A stretch of DNA of 64,000 nt, from positions 62,001 through 126,000 of the forward strand of contig JAUJNU010000001.1 of assembly GCA_030448085.1 (NCBI GenBank). The letters are read 5' to 3'. Every line of letters begins with the position of its first letter. Positions within the stretch are counted from its first letter, which is position 1. The translations under genes and the position numbers were made by a program. Source of the DNA: Actinomycetota bacterium (GTDB lineage: Bacteria; Actinomycetota; UBA4738; CADDZG01; WHSQ01). The notes under the pieces were generated by a model that had not been told where the DNA came from, did no database searches, and worked only from the letters and a program-made list of their open reading frames with translations. Of this stretch, positions 27,104-37,144 are shown piece after piece.

Positions 27104-28131
27104 ATGGCTCGGATCGGGATCCTCACCGGGGGCGGGGACTGTCCCGGGTTGAACGCGGTGATCAGGGCCGTCGTCCGTAAGGGGGTCAACGAGTACGGGC
27201 ACGCCATAGCCGGTTACAAGAACGGGTGGAGGGTGCTCGAGAACGAGATCGTCCAGCTGACCCCCGAGCACCTCCGGGATCCTTCCCCGTGGGGCACGAT
27301 CCTGGGCTCCTCGCGGACGAACCCCTTCAAGGAAGAGGGCGGGGTCGAGCGGGTGAAGGAGAGCCTAGCGAAGGAGCACATCCGGGCCCCTCCTCCGCGA
27401 TCGGCGGCGAGGACACCTTGGGAGTGGCGGACAAACTGGCCGCCGATGGGGTGAACGTCGTCGGGGTCCCGAAGACGATCGACAACGATCTGAATGCGAC
27501 GGACTTCACGTTCGGGTTCAACACCGCCGTCCAGATCTGCACCGGCGCGATCGACAGGCTTCACACGACGGCCGAGTCCCACAACAGGGTGATCGTGGTG
27601 GAGGTGATGGGCCGGCTGCAGGATGGATCGCCACTTACTCGGGTATCGCCGGAGGAGCGGGCTGCCGATCCTGGTGCCGGAGCGGCCGTTCGACATCGAC
27701 CAGGTCTGCGATCACATCCGCCACCGCCACAAGAAGGGAAAGACGTTCTCTATCGTCGTGGTGGCCGAAGAGGGCCACGACGGTCGAGGGGGCCGAGACC
27801 CTGAAGGACGAGAAGATGGATGCGTTCGGGCACGTCAAGCTGGGCGGCATCGGGGTCATGCTGGAGCGGGAGATCGAGTCGCGCACCGGGTACGAGACGA
27901 GGGTCACGATCCTCGGGCACATCCAGAGAGGGGACCCCGACGGCCTACGACAGGGTCCTGGCGACCCGCTTCGGGATAGAAGCGATCGGCGCGGTGAGCG
28001 ACGGGGACTACGGCAAGATGGTCGCCCTGAACGGATCCCAGATCGTCCGGGTCCCGATAGGGGACGGGGTGGGGACCCTCAAGACGCTGGACCCTCAGCT
28101 CTACGAGACCGCCGAGGTGTTCTTCGGATAG
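27104..28131 (+). pseudogene. pfkA: 6-phosphofructokinase, PPi-type signature, several frameshifts
   Basis: ATG 27104 follows AGAAGGAGG. The frames together give the group-[68 protein letters not shown], and a C-terminus in LGHIQRG and DRVLATRFG. In IGGEDT the Asp replaces the Gly104 of ATP enzymes, and the lysine of VPKTIDND is present; this pair is known for pyrophosphate-dependent PFK. The enzyme makes fructose-1,6-bisphosphate reversibly. The shifts lie near 27390, 27625, 27785 and 27945. Confidence 0.8.
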
Positions 28132-28145
28132 CGCCGCGGACAAAT

Positions 28146-28151
28146 TAGGCT
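28146..28151 (+). promoter_or_regulatory. -10 element (TAGGCT) before the threonine aldolase
   Basis: It ends 7 nt before ATG 28159, with a weak TTCGGA at 28123-28128 (17-nt spacing). Confidence 0.4.
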
Positions 28152-28158
28152 TTGGCTC

Positions 28159-29195
28159 ATGGGCTCATTGATCGACCTTCGTTCGGACACCGTCACCCGC
28201 CCGACCCCCGAGATGCGCCGCGCCATGGCCGAGGCCGAGGTCGGCGACGACGTCTTCGGCGACGATCCCACGGTCAATCTCCTACAGGATGCGCAGCCGA
28301 CCTCCTCGGCAAGGAGGCGGGGCTCTTCGTCCCCACCGGGTCGATGGGGAACCAGGTCGCCCTGGGGGCGCTCGCTCGTCCCGGGGATGAGGTCGTGTGC
28401 GAGTCGGGCGCCCACTTCCTGCATTACGAGGGCGGCTCGGTAGCGGCCCACCTCGGGCTCATGATGCGCCCTCTTCCGGGGGTGAACGGGGTGATCGTCC
28501 CCGAGCAGGTGGAGGCTGCGATCAGGCCGGGCAGCGAGCACTTCCCCCGGACGGCCGTCGTTGCCATAGAGAACACCCACAACGCCGCAGGGGGTCGCAT
28601 CTTCCCCCTGGAGGTGGCCGAGCAGATCTCCGCGGTCGCCCGCGAGCGTGGGGCCGCGGTGCACATCGACGGCGCCCGGATCTTCAATGCCGAGGCCGCC
28701 ACCGGGACGCCCGTCGCGGCATGGGCCGCGTGTGCGGACACGATCACGTTCTGCTTCTCGAAAGGTCTCGGCGCCCCCGTCGGCTCGATGGTGTGCGGGT
28801 CCAAGGAGGTCATCAAAGAGTCCCACCGCCTGCGGAAGAGGCTCGGTGGCGGGATGCGGCAGGTCGGCGTTCTGGCTGCTGCGGCGCGGGTCGCTCTCGA
28901 GGATGGCAGGAAGCGCTTGGGCGACGATCACGCCAACGCACGGGTCCTGGCCCAGGGACTCCTGGAGCTCGAGGCGACCGCGGTCGACATCGACTCGGTC
29001 GAGACGAACATGGTCTATCTGAACCTCCGGGCCTTCGGAAAGACCGGCCCCGAGGTGGCGGCCGGGCTGAGGGAGGAGGGGATCCTCACGCTCGGGGTGG
29101 CGGAGCACTCGATGCGCCTCGTCACCCATCGGGATGTCTCCGAGATGGACGTCAAGGACGCCCTGGAAGGTTTCAAGAAGGTCTTGCTCGGTTAG
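28159..29195 (+). pseudogene. ltaE: Low-specificity L-threonine aldolase, one frameshift
   Basis: ATG 28159 gives [19 protein letters not shown] and [14 protein letters not shown]. Near 28295 the frame moves by one base and continues as [35 protein letters not shown] and the PLP lysine in [12 protein letters not shown]. It ends at TAG 29195 after [11 protein letters not shown]. The enzyme splits threonine or allo-threonine into glycine and acetaldehyde. The glycine could feed ThiO, encoded further on, but that link is only an inference. Confidence 0.85.
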
Positions 29196-29261
29196 CTTCG
29201 GGCCGCAGGCGAGCTGATGCCTCGCATGTTTGCCGCGCGCGGCAGCGGGAAACCTCACACT

Positions 29262-29702
29262 ATGCAGATCCTTCTGACTGTCCTACTGCCGCGGGAGGAA
29301 GCCACCGTTCCGCTCATCAGGCACATCGTGAAGGACTCCCTCCTGCGCATCGGCGCGGTGGGCGATTGCGTCAGCGACATCGAGCTTGCCCTGACCGAGG
29401 CCTGCGCCAACGTCCTTCACCACGTTAAGGAGAACCCCCACGGCTATTCCGTGAACATCGAGATCAACGACTCCCACTGCGAGATCAGGGTCGCTGACGA
29501 GGGTGCCGGTTTCGACGTCGACGCGATCAAGCCGGCGACGCTGACAGCCGAGAGCGGCCGCGGCATAACCCTTATGAAGTCTCTCGTCGACGAGTTGAAG
29601 TTCGAGTCTCAGCCCGGCAAGGGGACCGTCGTCCACCTCGCGAAGCGACTCAAGCTGAAGGAAGACTCCATCTTCGGCAAACTCGCTGCCGCCCCCCTGT
29701 AA
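29262..29702 (+). CDS. RsbW/SpoIIAB-like anti-sigma factor kinase
   Basis: ATG 29262 gives a 146-residue GHKL ATPase. The N box is [15 protein letters not shown]1 is VADEGAGFD and G2 is [13 protein letters not shown]. The length and lack of other domains match the anti-sigma serine kinases that bind a sigma-B-type factor or phosphorylate an anti-anti-sigma factor. No partner sigma or STAS gene is adjacent, so it is an orphan here; an upstream in-frame ATG at 29217 is less likely. Confidence 0.8.
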   Translation: MQILLTVLLPREEATVPLIRHIVKDSLLRIGAVGDCVSDIELALTEACANVLHHVKENPHGYSVNIEINDSHCEIRVADEGAGFDVDAIKPATLTAESGRGITLMKSLVDELKFESQPGKGTVVHLAKRLKLKEDSIFGKLAAAPL

Positions 29703-29783
29703 CACTCGCCAAGGGCTCACGCAGAACCAGGAAGCTACTGGCCCGCCTGCTGCCGGCTTGCGCTCGCCCCGCGTCCCGTCGAC

Positions 29784-29789
29784 TACTCT
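29784..29789 (+). promoter_or_regulatory. -10 element (TACTCT) before the FAD-Rieske gene
   Basis: It ends 6 nt before ATG 29796. Confidence 0.4.
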
Positions 29790-29795
29790 CCTACG

Positions 29796-31318
29796 ATGAG
29801 TGATCTTCCAGGAGAGCCGCAGTCTCTGTGGCTCGCGACGACGCCCACGACAACCTACGACGCGCTGACCGAGGGCCTCCACGTAGACGTCGCGGTCATC
29901 GGGGGCGGTATCGCGGGGCTCACCGCGGCGATGCTCCTCAAGCGCGAGGGCAAGTCGGTGGCCGTGGTCGAGTCGCAGAGGGTCGCCGAGGGTGTCACCG
30001 GCTACACGACTGCCAAAGTCACCTCTCAGCACGGCAAGATCTACGGGCAACTCCTCAAGGACTTCGGCGAGGAGGGCGCCAGGGCATACGGTCTCTCCAA
30101 CGAGGCGGCGAAGGACTGGATCGCAGATCTCATCGAGTCGGAGGGCATCGACTGCGAGTGGGAGCGAAAGAGTCACCACGTTTTTACCGCGGACCCGGAG
30201 CAGGTGGACGAGATCGAGTCCGAGGCCAACGCCGCCCGCACCCTTGGACTGCCCGCCACTTTCGTCCCGTCCCTTACCACGTCCTTCCCTGCGCTGGCCT
30301 CGGTGCGATTCGACGACCAGGCGCAGTTCCACCCGAGGAAGTACCTGCTCCACATCGCAGGTTCGATCCAAGGGGCCGGGAGCTTCGTCTTCGAAGACAC
30401 CCGCTGCACCGGGGTTAGCGAAGGCACGCCGAACACGGTCGAGACGGAGCGGGGGAGCCCTCACCGCGACCACGTGATCATCGCGACTCATTACCCGATC
30501 CTCGACCGGGGTCTCTTCTTCACGAAGGTGCACCCCTATCGTTCCTATGTGGTCGCCGCGGCCATGCCCGCGGGCGAGATGCCGCAGGAGATGTACATCT
30601 CGATCGATAGCCCTCTCGCTCGATGCGGACCGCCCGCGATGGCTCGAGCGAGCTGCTCCTCATCGGGGGAGAGGGCCACAAGGTCGGCGAGAAGCTCGAT
30701 ACCCAGGTCCTTCACCAGAAGCTCGAGGTGTGGGGCCGGGAGTTCTTCGATGTCGACTCGTTCGCCTACCGCTGGTCGACCCAGGACAACGTCTCGGTCG
30801 ACCACGTCCCCTTCATCGGTCGCCTCCGACGGACCTCGGACAAGATCACCGTTGCGACGGGCTTCGGCAAGTGGGGGATGACGAACGGGACGCTTGCCGC
30901 GATGATCCTGAAGGACCAGATCGTCGGCCGCGAGAACGAATGGGCTTCTCTCTACGACGCCCACAGGGTGAAGCCGATGGCCCAGGCGAAGGACTTCCTG
31001 AGCGAGAACGTAGGAGTCGCCACCCGCTTCTTCGGGGACAGGCTGAGCCCCCCGGACATCAAGTCCCCGGAAGACCTCGCGCCGGGCGAGGGGAGCCTCG
31101 TCGGCGCCGGGGGCCGCAGGGCGGCAGGGTACCGGGACGAGAGCGGCAACTTGAGGACGTTCTCTCACGTCTGCACCCACCTCGGTTGCTACCTCAGGTG
31201 GAACTCGGCAGAGAAGAGCTTCGACTGCCCCTGCCACGGTTCCCGTTTCGACAACGAGGGCAAGGTCATCCAGGGCCCAGCCGTAAGGGACCTCCCGCCC
31301 AGGGACATCACTTCTTAG
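29796..31318 (+). pseudogene. FAD-dependent oxidoreductase with C-terminal Rieske domain (YhfW-like), one frameshift
   Basis: ATG 29796 gives VAVIGGGIAGLTAAMLL (FAD GxGxxG) and a DAO-type fold with VTGYTTAKVTSQH. One frame change lies near 30615 in GATAGCC; the protein then continues as ELLLIGGEGHKVG and VDHVPFIGR. The last ~90 residues are a Rieske [2Fe-2S] domain with CTHLGC and CPCHGS. The arrangement matches Bacillus YhfW and related proteins. The flavin could pass electrons to the cluster in one chain. The substrate is unknown. Confidence 0.82.
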
Positions 31319-31374
31319 ATTCCACCGCACCTCACCCACGGGGCCGATGTCCCCGCGGCCCATCTTTGCCCGAT

Positions 31375-31397
31375 AGCCACCGTGACGGTTGGTGGCT
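31375..31397 (+). other. 7-bp hairpin between FAD-Rieske gene and thiO
   Basis: AGCCACC (31375-31381) and GGTGGCT (31391-31397) enclose a 9-nt loop. No U-tract follows, so it could be a weak terminator or a leader element. Confidence 0.35.
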
Positions 31398-31447
31398 CGG
31401 GATAGTTCGTGCGCCACGGCCCCGGTCGGGTAGAAGAGACTAGCTCC

Positions 31448-32596
31448 ATGGATCCGACAGGGAGGTCCCGACCCGACATCCTCGTCGTCGGCGGGGGAGT
31501 GATCGGGCTCGCCATCGCCATGCGGGCCCGGGAGCGGGGGCTCAGCGCCGATCTGGTCGCCGATCCCGCTGCGCCGCCTGCCAGCGACGTGGCTGCGGGG
31601 ATGCTCGCCCCCGTGACCGAGGTCCACCCGGGGGAGGAGGCGCTTCTCCATCTGAACCTCGGGGCTGCCCGTGACTACCCGGGCTGGATCGAGGAGGTCC
31701 AGCGGGCAAGCGGCTGTGACGTGGGTTACAGGCAGGTGGGCACCCTGATGGTTGCGCGGGATAGCGACGAGAACGCGGCCCTCGAGGAGGTGTGGCGGCT
31801 CCAGCGGGACCTCGGGCTGGAGAGCGAGCGGCTGCGCGGGACCGAGGTGCGGGAGCTCGAACCGGCCCTCTCACGCAGGGTTCGCGGGGGGATCCTCGTC
31901 CCGGGCGATCATGCGGTTGACGCCCAAGCGCTCAGCGCGGCCCTCAGGAAAGCCTGCGTCGGTTCGGGGGTGAGGTTCCGGGACGGGAAGGTGATCGCGC
32001 TCGAGCGGGGCGGGGGCCGCGTCAAAGGCGCTCGCCTCGAGAGCGGGGAGCAGATCGAGGCCGACACCGTGGTCATCGCGGCGGGCTGCTGGACGGGGGG
32101 CATCGGTGGGCTTCCCGGAGAGGTGGCCGAAGCGGTCCGTCCGGTCAAAGGCCAGTTGTTGCACCTTCGATCCCGGGACGAGCCGCCCCTGCTCCGGAGA
32201 AACCTTCGCAGCACAGAGGTGTACCTCGTCCCGAGACACGATGGCCGTGTGGTGGTAGGTGCGACCGTCGAGGAGCAGGGGATGGACATCTCGGTGACGG
32301 CGGGGGCCGTGTACACGCTGCTCCGCGACGCGTACGAGCTATTTCCGGGCATCGTGGAGATGCGCCTCCTAGAGACGAGAGCGGGCCTTCGCCCCGGGAG
32401 CCGGGACAACGCCCCGCTCATCGGCCGGTCGGGGCTCGAGGGGCTGTGGATGGCCACCGGCCACTACAGGAACGGGATCCTGTTAGCAGGGCTCACCGCC
32501 CGCCTGCTCGTGGAACAGATGACTTCGAGCGGTCCGAGCCACAGCCTCGATCCTTTCGCCCCCACTCGCTTCACGAGCGCGGCGGCGATCTCGTGA
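31448..32596 (+). CDS. thiO: Glycine oxidase ThiO
   Basis: ATG 31448 gives a 382-residue DAO-family flavoprotein: ILVVGGGVIGLAIAMRA, AAGMLAPVTEV, a middle VRPVKGQLLHLRS, and the C-terminal LRPGSRDNAPLIGRSG with GHYRNGILLA. ThiO oxidises glycine to iminoglyoxylate, the ThiG substrate in the thiazole branch of thiamine synthesis. Its TGA overlaps the thiS GTG, and thiG follows with no gap, so the three form one operon. No TPP riboswitch (CUGAGA with ACCUGA) is visible in the leader. Confidence 0.9.
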   Translation: MDPTGRSRPDILVVGGGVIGLAIAMRARERGLSADLVADPAAPPASDVAAGMLAPVTEVHPGEEALLHLNLGAARDYPGWIEEVQRASGCDVGYRQVGTLMVARDSDENAALEEVWRLQRDLGLESERLRGTEVRELEPALSRRVRGGILVPGDHAVDAQALSAALRKACVGSGVRFRDGKVIALERGGGRVKGARLESGEQIEADTVVIAAGCWTGGIGGLPGEVAEAVRPVKGQLLHLRSRDEPPLLRRNLRSTEVYLVPRHDGRVVVGATVEEQGMDISVTAGAVYTLLRDAYELFPGIVEMRLLETRAGLRPGSRDNAPLIGRSGLEGLWMATGHYRNGILLAGLTARLLVEQMTSSGPSHSLDPFAPTRFTSAAAIS

Positions 32597-32799
32597 AGGT
32601 CATCCTGAACGGCGCGGAGGAGGAAGTGCCCAGCGAGGCTACGGTCGCCTTTCTCGTCGAGAAGACGGTGCCGGGGGACGCTTCGGTGGGGGTTGCGGTC
32701 GCCCTGAACGGAGACGTCGTTCGCAAAGCGGAGTGGGGCACTGCAAGATTGGGTGAAGGGGATCGCATCGAAATCCTGAGAGCCATCGGAGGAGGCTGA
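32593..32799 (+). CDS. thiS: Sulfur carrier protein ThiS
   Basis: The 68-residue beta-grasp protein starts at GTG 32593 inside the thiO stop (GTGA). It ends RAIGGG; the family requires a C-terminal Gly-Gly that is adenylated and becomes a thiocarboxylate. It has one extra glycine at the end. VAVALNGDVVRK and GDRIEILRAI are family-typical. ThiF is not in this window. Sulfur from ThiS is incorporated by ThiG, encoded next. Confidence 0.9.
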   Translation: MKVILNGAEEEVPSEATVAFLVEKTVPGDASVGVAVALNGDVVRKAEWGTARLGEGDRIEILRAIGGG

Positions 32800-33573
<774 letters not shown>

Positions 33574-33602
33574 CGAGGGAGCGAAGCCAGGCCCCGCCGA
33601 GG

Positions 33603-34859
33603 TCAGTCCCCGAGCCCCTGGGCGTCGCCGATTGAGCCGAGCTTCCTCTCCTCCACGTCGGGCCACTCCCGGGTGAGCGCAGAGGCCAGAAGGGTCAGTT
33701 GTTTCTCGATGACCGGGCGGCGCTTCACTGGAGCGACCTCGAGCAGGTCCTCGAGCATCCCCCGCAGGCGGCGTATCACCTGCAGTGACCCCACCCCGTA
33801 ATGGCGGAGCTCGTCACACGCCAGGTGCACGTAGGCCTCCCAGGTCATCACCGGGAAGATCAACCGCAGCTCTCCATCTGCATCGCTCCTTTGCCCATGA
33901 GGGAAAGGAAGGGTCGCGAGCTTGCGGAGGAGATCGTGCATCACGTCGATCGACTGGACCGCGGTCGTGGGGTCGTTGACGGCCGGCGAGAGCGCCTTCT
34001 GACCGATGTCCACCAGCTGCCGGAAGCCGAAGGCTGGATCCTGGGCCATCGTCCTCTCTCGTGCGAGGGCTAGGTGCTCCTTCGTGTCCTCGGGGACCCG
34101 CTCGCCGAAGACCTGAAGCACCGGTGAGCCGGACGGGACGAAGTCGCCTAACGCCGGAAGAACCTTGATGACCGCGCCGTGGCGGCGGGCTACCTCGACC
34201 AGAGAGTCGCGGTCCATCGCCGCAAGGACCCCCCGCCCCCCGGCCGTCAGCACCTGAACCGGGGGCGAGCTCGGCGTCTGCACCGGCTCCGGCGGTTCGG
34301 GGTGGTCGTAGATCTCGGCGATGGCTTCGTCCGTTTCGAGCGCGAGGGCCTCGGCCAGGTAGCCGATCCGGATCGATTGCGAGATGTGATGGATGTACGC
34401 GACGAAGAAGCCGATGCTGAGGAGGACCAGTCCAAAGCCGGCAGTGATCGAGATGTTCGGGACCGTTGCCATGTCCTCGCCCGGTCGCAGGCCGCGGAGG
34501 ACGAACATCGAATAGGTGAAGGTGCCGACGAAGACCCCCAGCGACAGCTGGCTCATCCTGTCTCGCAGGAAGATCCGGAGTATCCGGGGGGACAGCTGTT
34601 GGCTGGCCAGTTGCAGGACCACGATCGTGATCGTGAAGACCAGCCCGGTGAACGTGATCATGGAAGTCGAGATGGTCGTGAGGAAGGTCTGGGCGTTGTC
34701 GGCGTCGCCCTTGAAGGTGACCTCGTTCAGCCAGCCTGCCTCCACGTGCCGGTCCACCAACCCGAGGAGGAGGGCAAGGAGGATCGAGAAGAGGACGCAG
34801 GCAGCCGGCACGAACCAGAGGCTGGTCCGGGTTCTTTCTCGGAGCCAGAAGAGTCGCAT
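33603..34859 (-). CDS. DUF2254 family membrane protein
   Basis: The 418-residue protein matches DUF2254: two N-terminal TMs (~17-37, ~62-85), the conserved ITFTGLVFTITIVVLQLASQQLSPR segment in pieces, TMs at ~107-125 and ~137-158, then a soluble C-terminal half. FRQLVDIGQKALSPAVNDPTTAV is conserved in this family. The function is unknown. Its start (ATG 34859) is preceded by TAGGGT ending 6 nt upstream, a leaderless-type promoter. It converges on thiG with a 29-bp gap. Confidence 0.85.
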   Translation of the reverse strand: MRLFWLRERTRTSLWFVPAACVLFSILLALLLGLVDRHVEAGWLNEVTFKGDADNAQTFLTTISTSMITFTGLVFTITIVVLQLASQQLSPRILRIFLRDRMSQLSLGVFVGTFTYSMFVLRGLRPGEDMATVPNISITAGFGLVLLSIGFFVAYIHHISQSIRIGYLAEALALETDEAIAEIYDHPEPPEPVQTPSSPPVQVLTAGGRGVLAAMDRDSLVEVARRHGAVIKVLPALGDFVPSGSPVLQVFGERVPEDTKEHLALARERTMAQDPAFGFRQLVDIGQKALSPAVNDPTTAVQSIDVMHDLLRKLATLPFPHGQRSDADGELRLIFPVMTWEAYVHLACDELRHYGVGSLQVIRRLRGMLEDLLEVAPVKRRPVIEKQLTLLASALTREWPDVEERKLGSIGDAQGLGD

Positions 34860-34865
34860 CCGCGG

Positions 34866-34871
34866 ACCCTA
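34866..34871 (-). promoter_or_regulatory. -10 element (TAGGGT) before the DUF2254 gene
   Basis: On the minus strand it ends 6 nt before ATG 34859. Confidence 0.4.
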
Positions 34872-34890
34872 GCTCACGAGTGCGAGCTGG

Positions 34891-35860
34891 TTAGCGGCGG
34901 GCGTAGGGCTTGAGACGCGGCTCGCGGTCGACGGTCCTGCCGCTGTCGTAGTTGGGGGCCGAGTCCGGCGGGGGAGCGGAGGCTCCCGGCATCGCCGCCT
35001 CCTGGCAAGCGCTCGCCGGCAGTCTCTTGACCGCTGCAGGTCCGGGATTGATCAAGGCGTCGAGAACCAACAGGTAGGTGAGGCCGTCGCCTGCGATGTT
35101 GGCGTGGTCAACGGGCCGGCCGGGGCAGATGTCCTGGAGGAGGATGTTCGTTCCCCCCGCGAGGGCCTGAGTGCCCACGGGCTGCACGAGCTCGTCGGCC
35201 GCCGTGTAGATGCTCGTGTAGTGCGTGCGGCCGGGGGTCTCGTCGCCCCGGTTCACGGCGGCGATGAACTTCGCAGCTCTTCTCAGCTGCCAGACCGCAG
35301 GAGGCGCCTGCCCGAAGCGCGTTCCCGCGTCTGCCGTCTCGGTGCCGTGGTTCGGCGATGCCAACCCGATGTAGTCGCCGACGAGTGTTCCGGAGGGGAA
35401 CCACTTGATGGACCAGCGCGGGACCAGGCCGCCCTGACTGTGTCCCAACACATCTGTCTTCTCGCCGCTCGTCCGGTTCATCACCTGGATCGCCCGGGCG
35501 ACGTACTCCGCCGAGATCTGGATGTCGACGAGGGCCTCGCCCGGCAGCTGGACCCAGCACGTCTCGAAGCCAGCCTCGGGAAGGGCGTCCCAGTAGTTCC
35601 AGTCCCAGTTCGTCTCGCGGTTCACTCCCGTTCCGTGGACGAGCAGGACGGGTTGCTTGCGTCCGCTGCCGTCGAGGTTCGCTTTGCCTCCGTGGCAGGC
35701 GAGGGCCGCGCCGAGCTTGTCCTTGGGGATCGAGTAACGGGCGTCCCCATGCGACGACGACGGTGGTGGGCATCAACGCCGCGGCAAGTCCTGCGGTGAT
35801 AGCGAGCGAGAGTAAGAGGCTGAGGCGGCTGCCCGCGCAAGCCCTCCTCGAGCCGTTCAT
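34891..35860 (-). pseudogene. Secreted lipase/esterase (CalB/EstA-like alpha/beta hydrolase), one frameshift
   Basis: ATG 35860 gives a signal peptide with a hydrophobic core (LSLLLSLAITAGLAAAL). Near 35740 the frame changes; then PVLLVHGTGVNRETNWDWNY and the catalytic GHSQGG follow. Later SPNHGTETAD, YTAADELVQP (acid) and VDHANIAGD (His) complete a triad typical of Candida antarctica lipase B-like bacterial lipases. A Pro/Ser-rich tail of ~45 residues ends the protein. It would be exported and cleave triglycerides or esters. Confidence 0.8.
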
Positions 35861-35973
35861 CGGCCCATCTTAGGAGCCGCGTGGTGCTGTGTGACCTGTG
35901 CCCGTGGCGGGTAAGGACGAGCCGAGGGCAGCCCTACGGGCGTCGCATGCAGCGATAAACGAAGGAGGGCAGG

Positions 35974-36295
35974 ATGCCGAAGGCTTGGTCGGCGAAGCGT
36001 GAACGCCAGTACGAGCACATAAAGGACGGTCTCGAAGACCGGGGGACCTCGGAAGAGAAGGCCGAGGAGATAGCCGCCCGTACGGTCAACAAGGAGCGCA
36101 CGCTCCGGAGAGGCGAAAACTGCAAGCCGCTCTTCAGTGGACGACATCTCCTCGGGCCGTAGAGGAGGGCTGCGGTCGGGCAAGGGCTCCGGTGGGCGTA
36201 CGAGAGACCAGCTCTACAACGAGGCGAAGCAGAAGAACATCGAAGGCCGTTCCAAGATGTCCAAGGCTGAGCTCGAGAAGGCGCTGTCGCGATAG
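35974..36295 (+). pseudogene. Small basic protein with C-terminal SAP/Rho-N-like motif, one frameshift
   Basis: ATG 35974 follows GAAGGAGG. The protein opens MPKAWSAKRERQYEHIKDGL and TVNKERTLR, a strongly conserved start in small actinobacterial proteins. At ~36105 one base is lost; the second frame reads RRGGLRSGKGS, RTRDQLYNEAKQKNIEG and MSKAELEKALSR, a Rho-N/SAP-like helix pair that may bind nucleic acid. The stop is TAG 36293-36295. The role is unknown. Confidence 0.7.
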
Positions 36296-36352
36296 CCCCC
36301 TCCCGCTGGTCGGTATCTCGCCGGCCTCGTCCCCGTTGGCCCTCGCCGAAGG

Positions 36353-37141
36353 ATGACTGTCTACATAGGCCTGTCCGGTTGGCAGTACCGCCACTGGAAG
36401 GAGACCTTCTACCCGAAGGGCGTGCCGCAGAGGGCGTGGCTAGAGTTCTACTGCGAGCGTTATCAGACCGTCGAGGTCAACAATTCCTTCTATCACCTGC
36501 CCAAGAAGGAAACCTTCGCTGCCTGGGCACAGCGCACACCCGACGACTTCATCGTCGGCGTCAAGGCGAGCCGCTACCTCACGCATATCAAGCGCTTGAA
36601 GGACCCCGAAGAGCCGGTCGCCCGCTTCATGTCCCACGCGAGCCACCTCGGCTCGAAGCTCGGGCCGATATCCCTGCAGCTGCCACCGAACCTGCAGAAG
36701 GACGTGGGGAGCCTCGACCACACGCTGTCCCTGTTCCCCAAGGGGCTGCTTCTGACCGTGGAGTTCCGGCACGATACGTGGTTCGACTCGGAGGTCGAGG
36801 AGACGCTTCGCAAGCACGGCGCGGCCCTCACCCTCGCGGATAGGGAGGCCAGGCCCATCGCCCCGCTCTGGAACACAGCGTGTAGGGGATACCTCCGCTT
36901 CCACAGCGGCCTCGCGATTCCGCCGCCGTGCTACGAGCGGGAGTCGCGGGCGGAGTGGGCGGAGCGAGTGGCCGGGATGTACCGTCCGGAAGATGACGTC
37001 TACGTCTACTTCAACAACGATCCGAGGGCCTGTGCTTTGAGGGATGCCTACGTGTTCGCCGAGGAGATCGAGCGCGTTGGGCTTGTTCCGACCCGCGTTG
37101 CTCCGGCCGAGGACATCACCGTAGACACGAACTTCCCCTGA
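36353..37141 (+). CDS. DUF72 family protein (YecE-like), copy 1
   Basis: The 262-residue protein is a DUF72 TIM barrel: IGLSGWQYRHWKETFYP, VEVNNSFYHLP, FIVGVKASRYLTH, LGPISLQLPP, TVEFRHDTWF, and the ending VYVYFNNDPRACAL. The family is widespread but uncharacterised. It lies 3 bp before a second, quite different DUF72 gene, so both are expressed together. Confidence 0.88.
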   Translation: MTVYIGLSGWQYRHWKETFYPKGVPQRAWLEFYCERYQTVEVNNSFYHLPKKETFAAWAQRTPDDFIVGVKASRYLTHIKRLKDPEEPVARFMSHASHLGSKLGPISLQLPPNLQKDVGSLDHTLSLFPKGLLLTVEFRHDTWFDSEVEETLRKHGAALTLADREARPIAPLWNTACRGYLRFHSGLAIPPPCYERESRAEWAERVAGMYRPEDDVYVYFNNDPRACALRDAYVFAEEIERVGLVPTRVAPAEDITVDTNFP

Positions 37142-37144
37142 TCG

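Noticed and set aside
31319..31447. TPP riboswitch before thiO
   Set aside because: The conserved CUGAGA and ACCUGA blocks are absent; only a simple 7-bp hairpin is seen.
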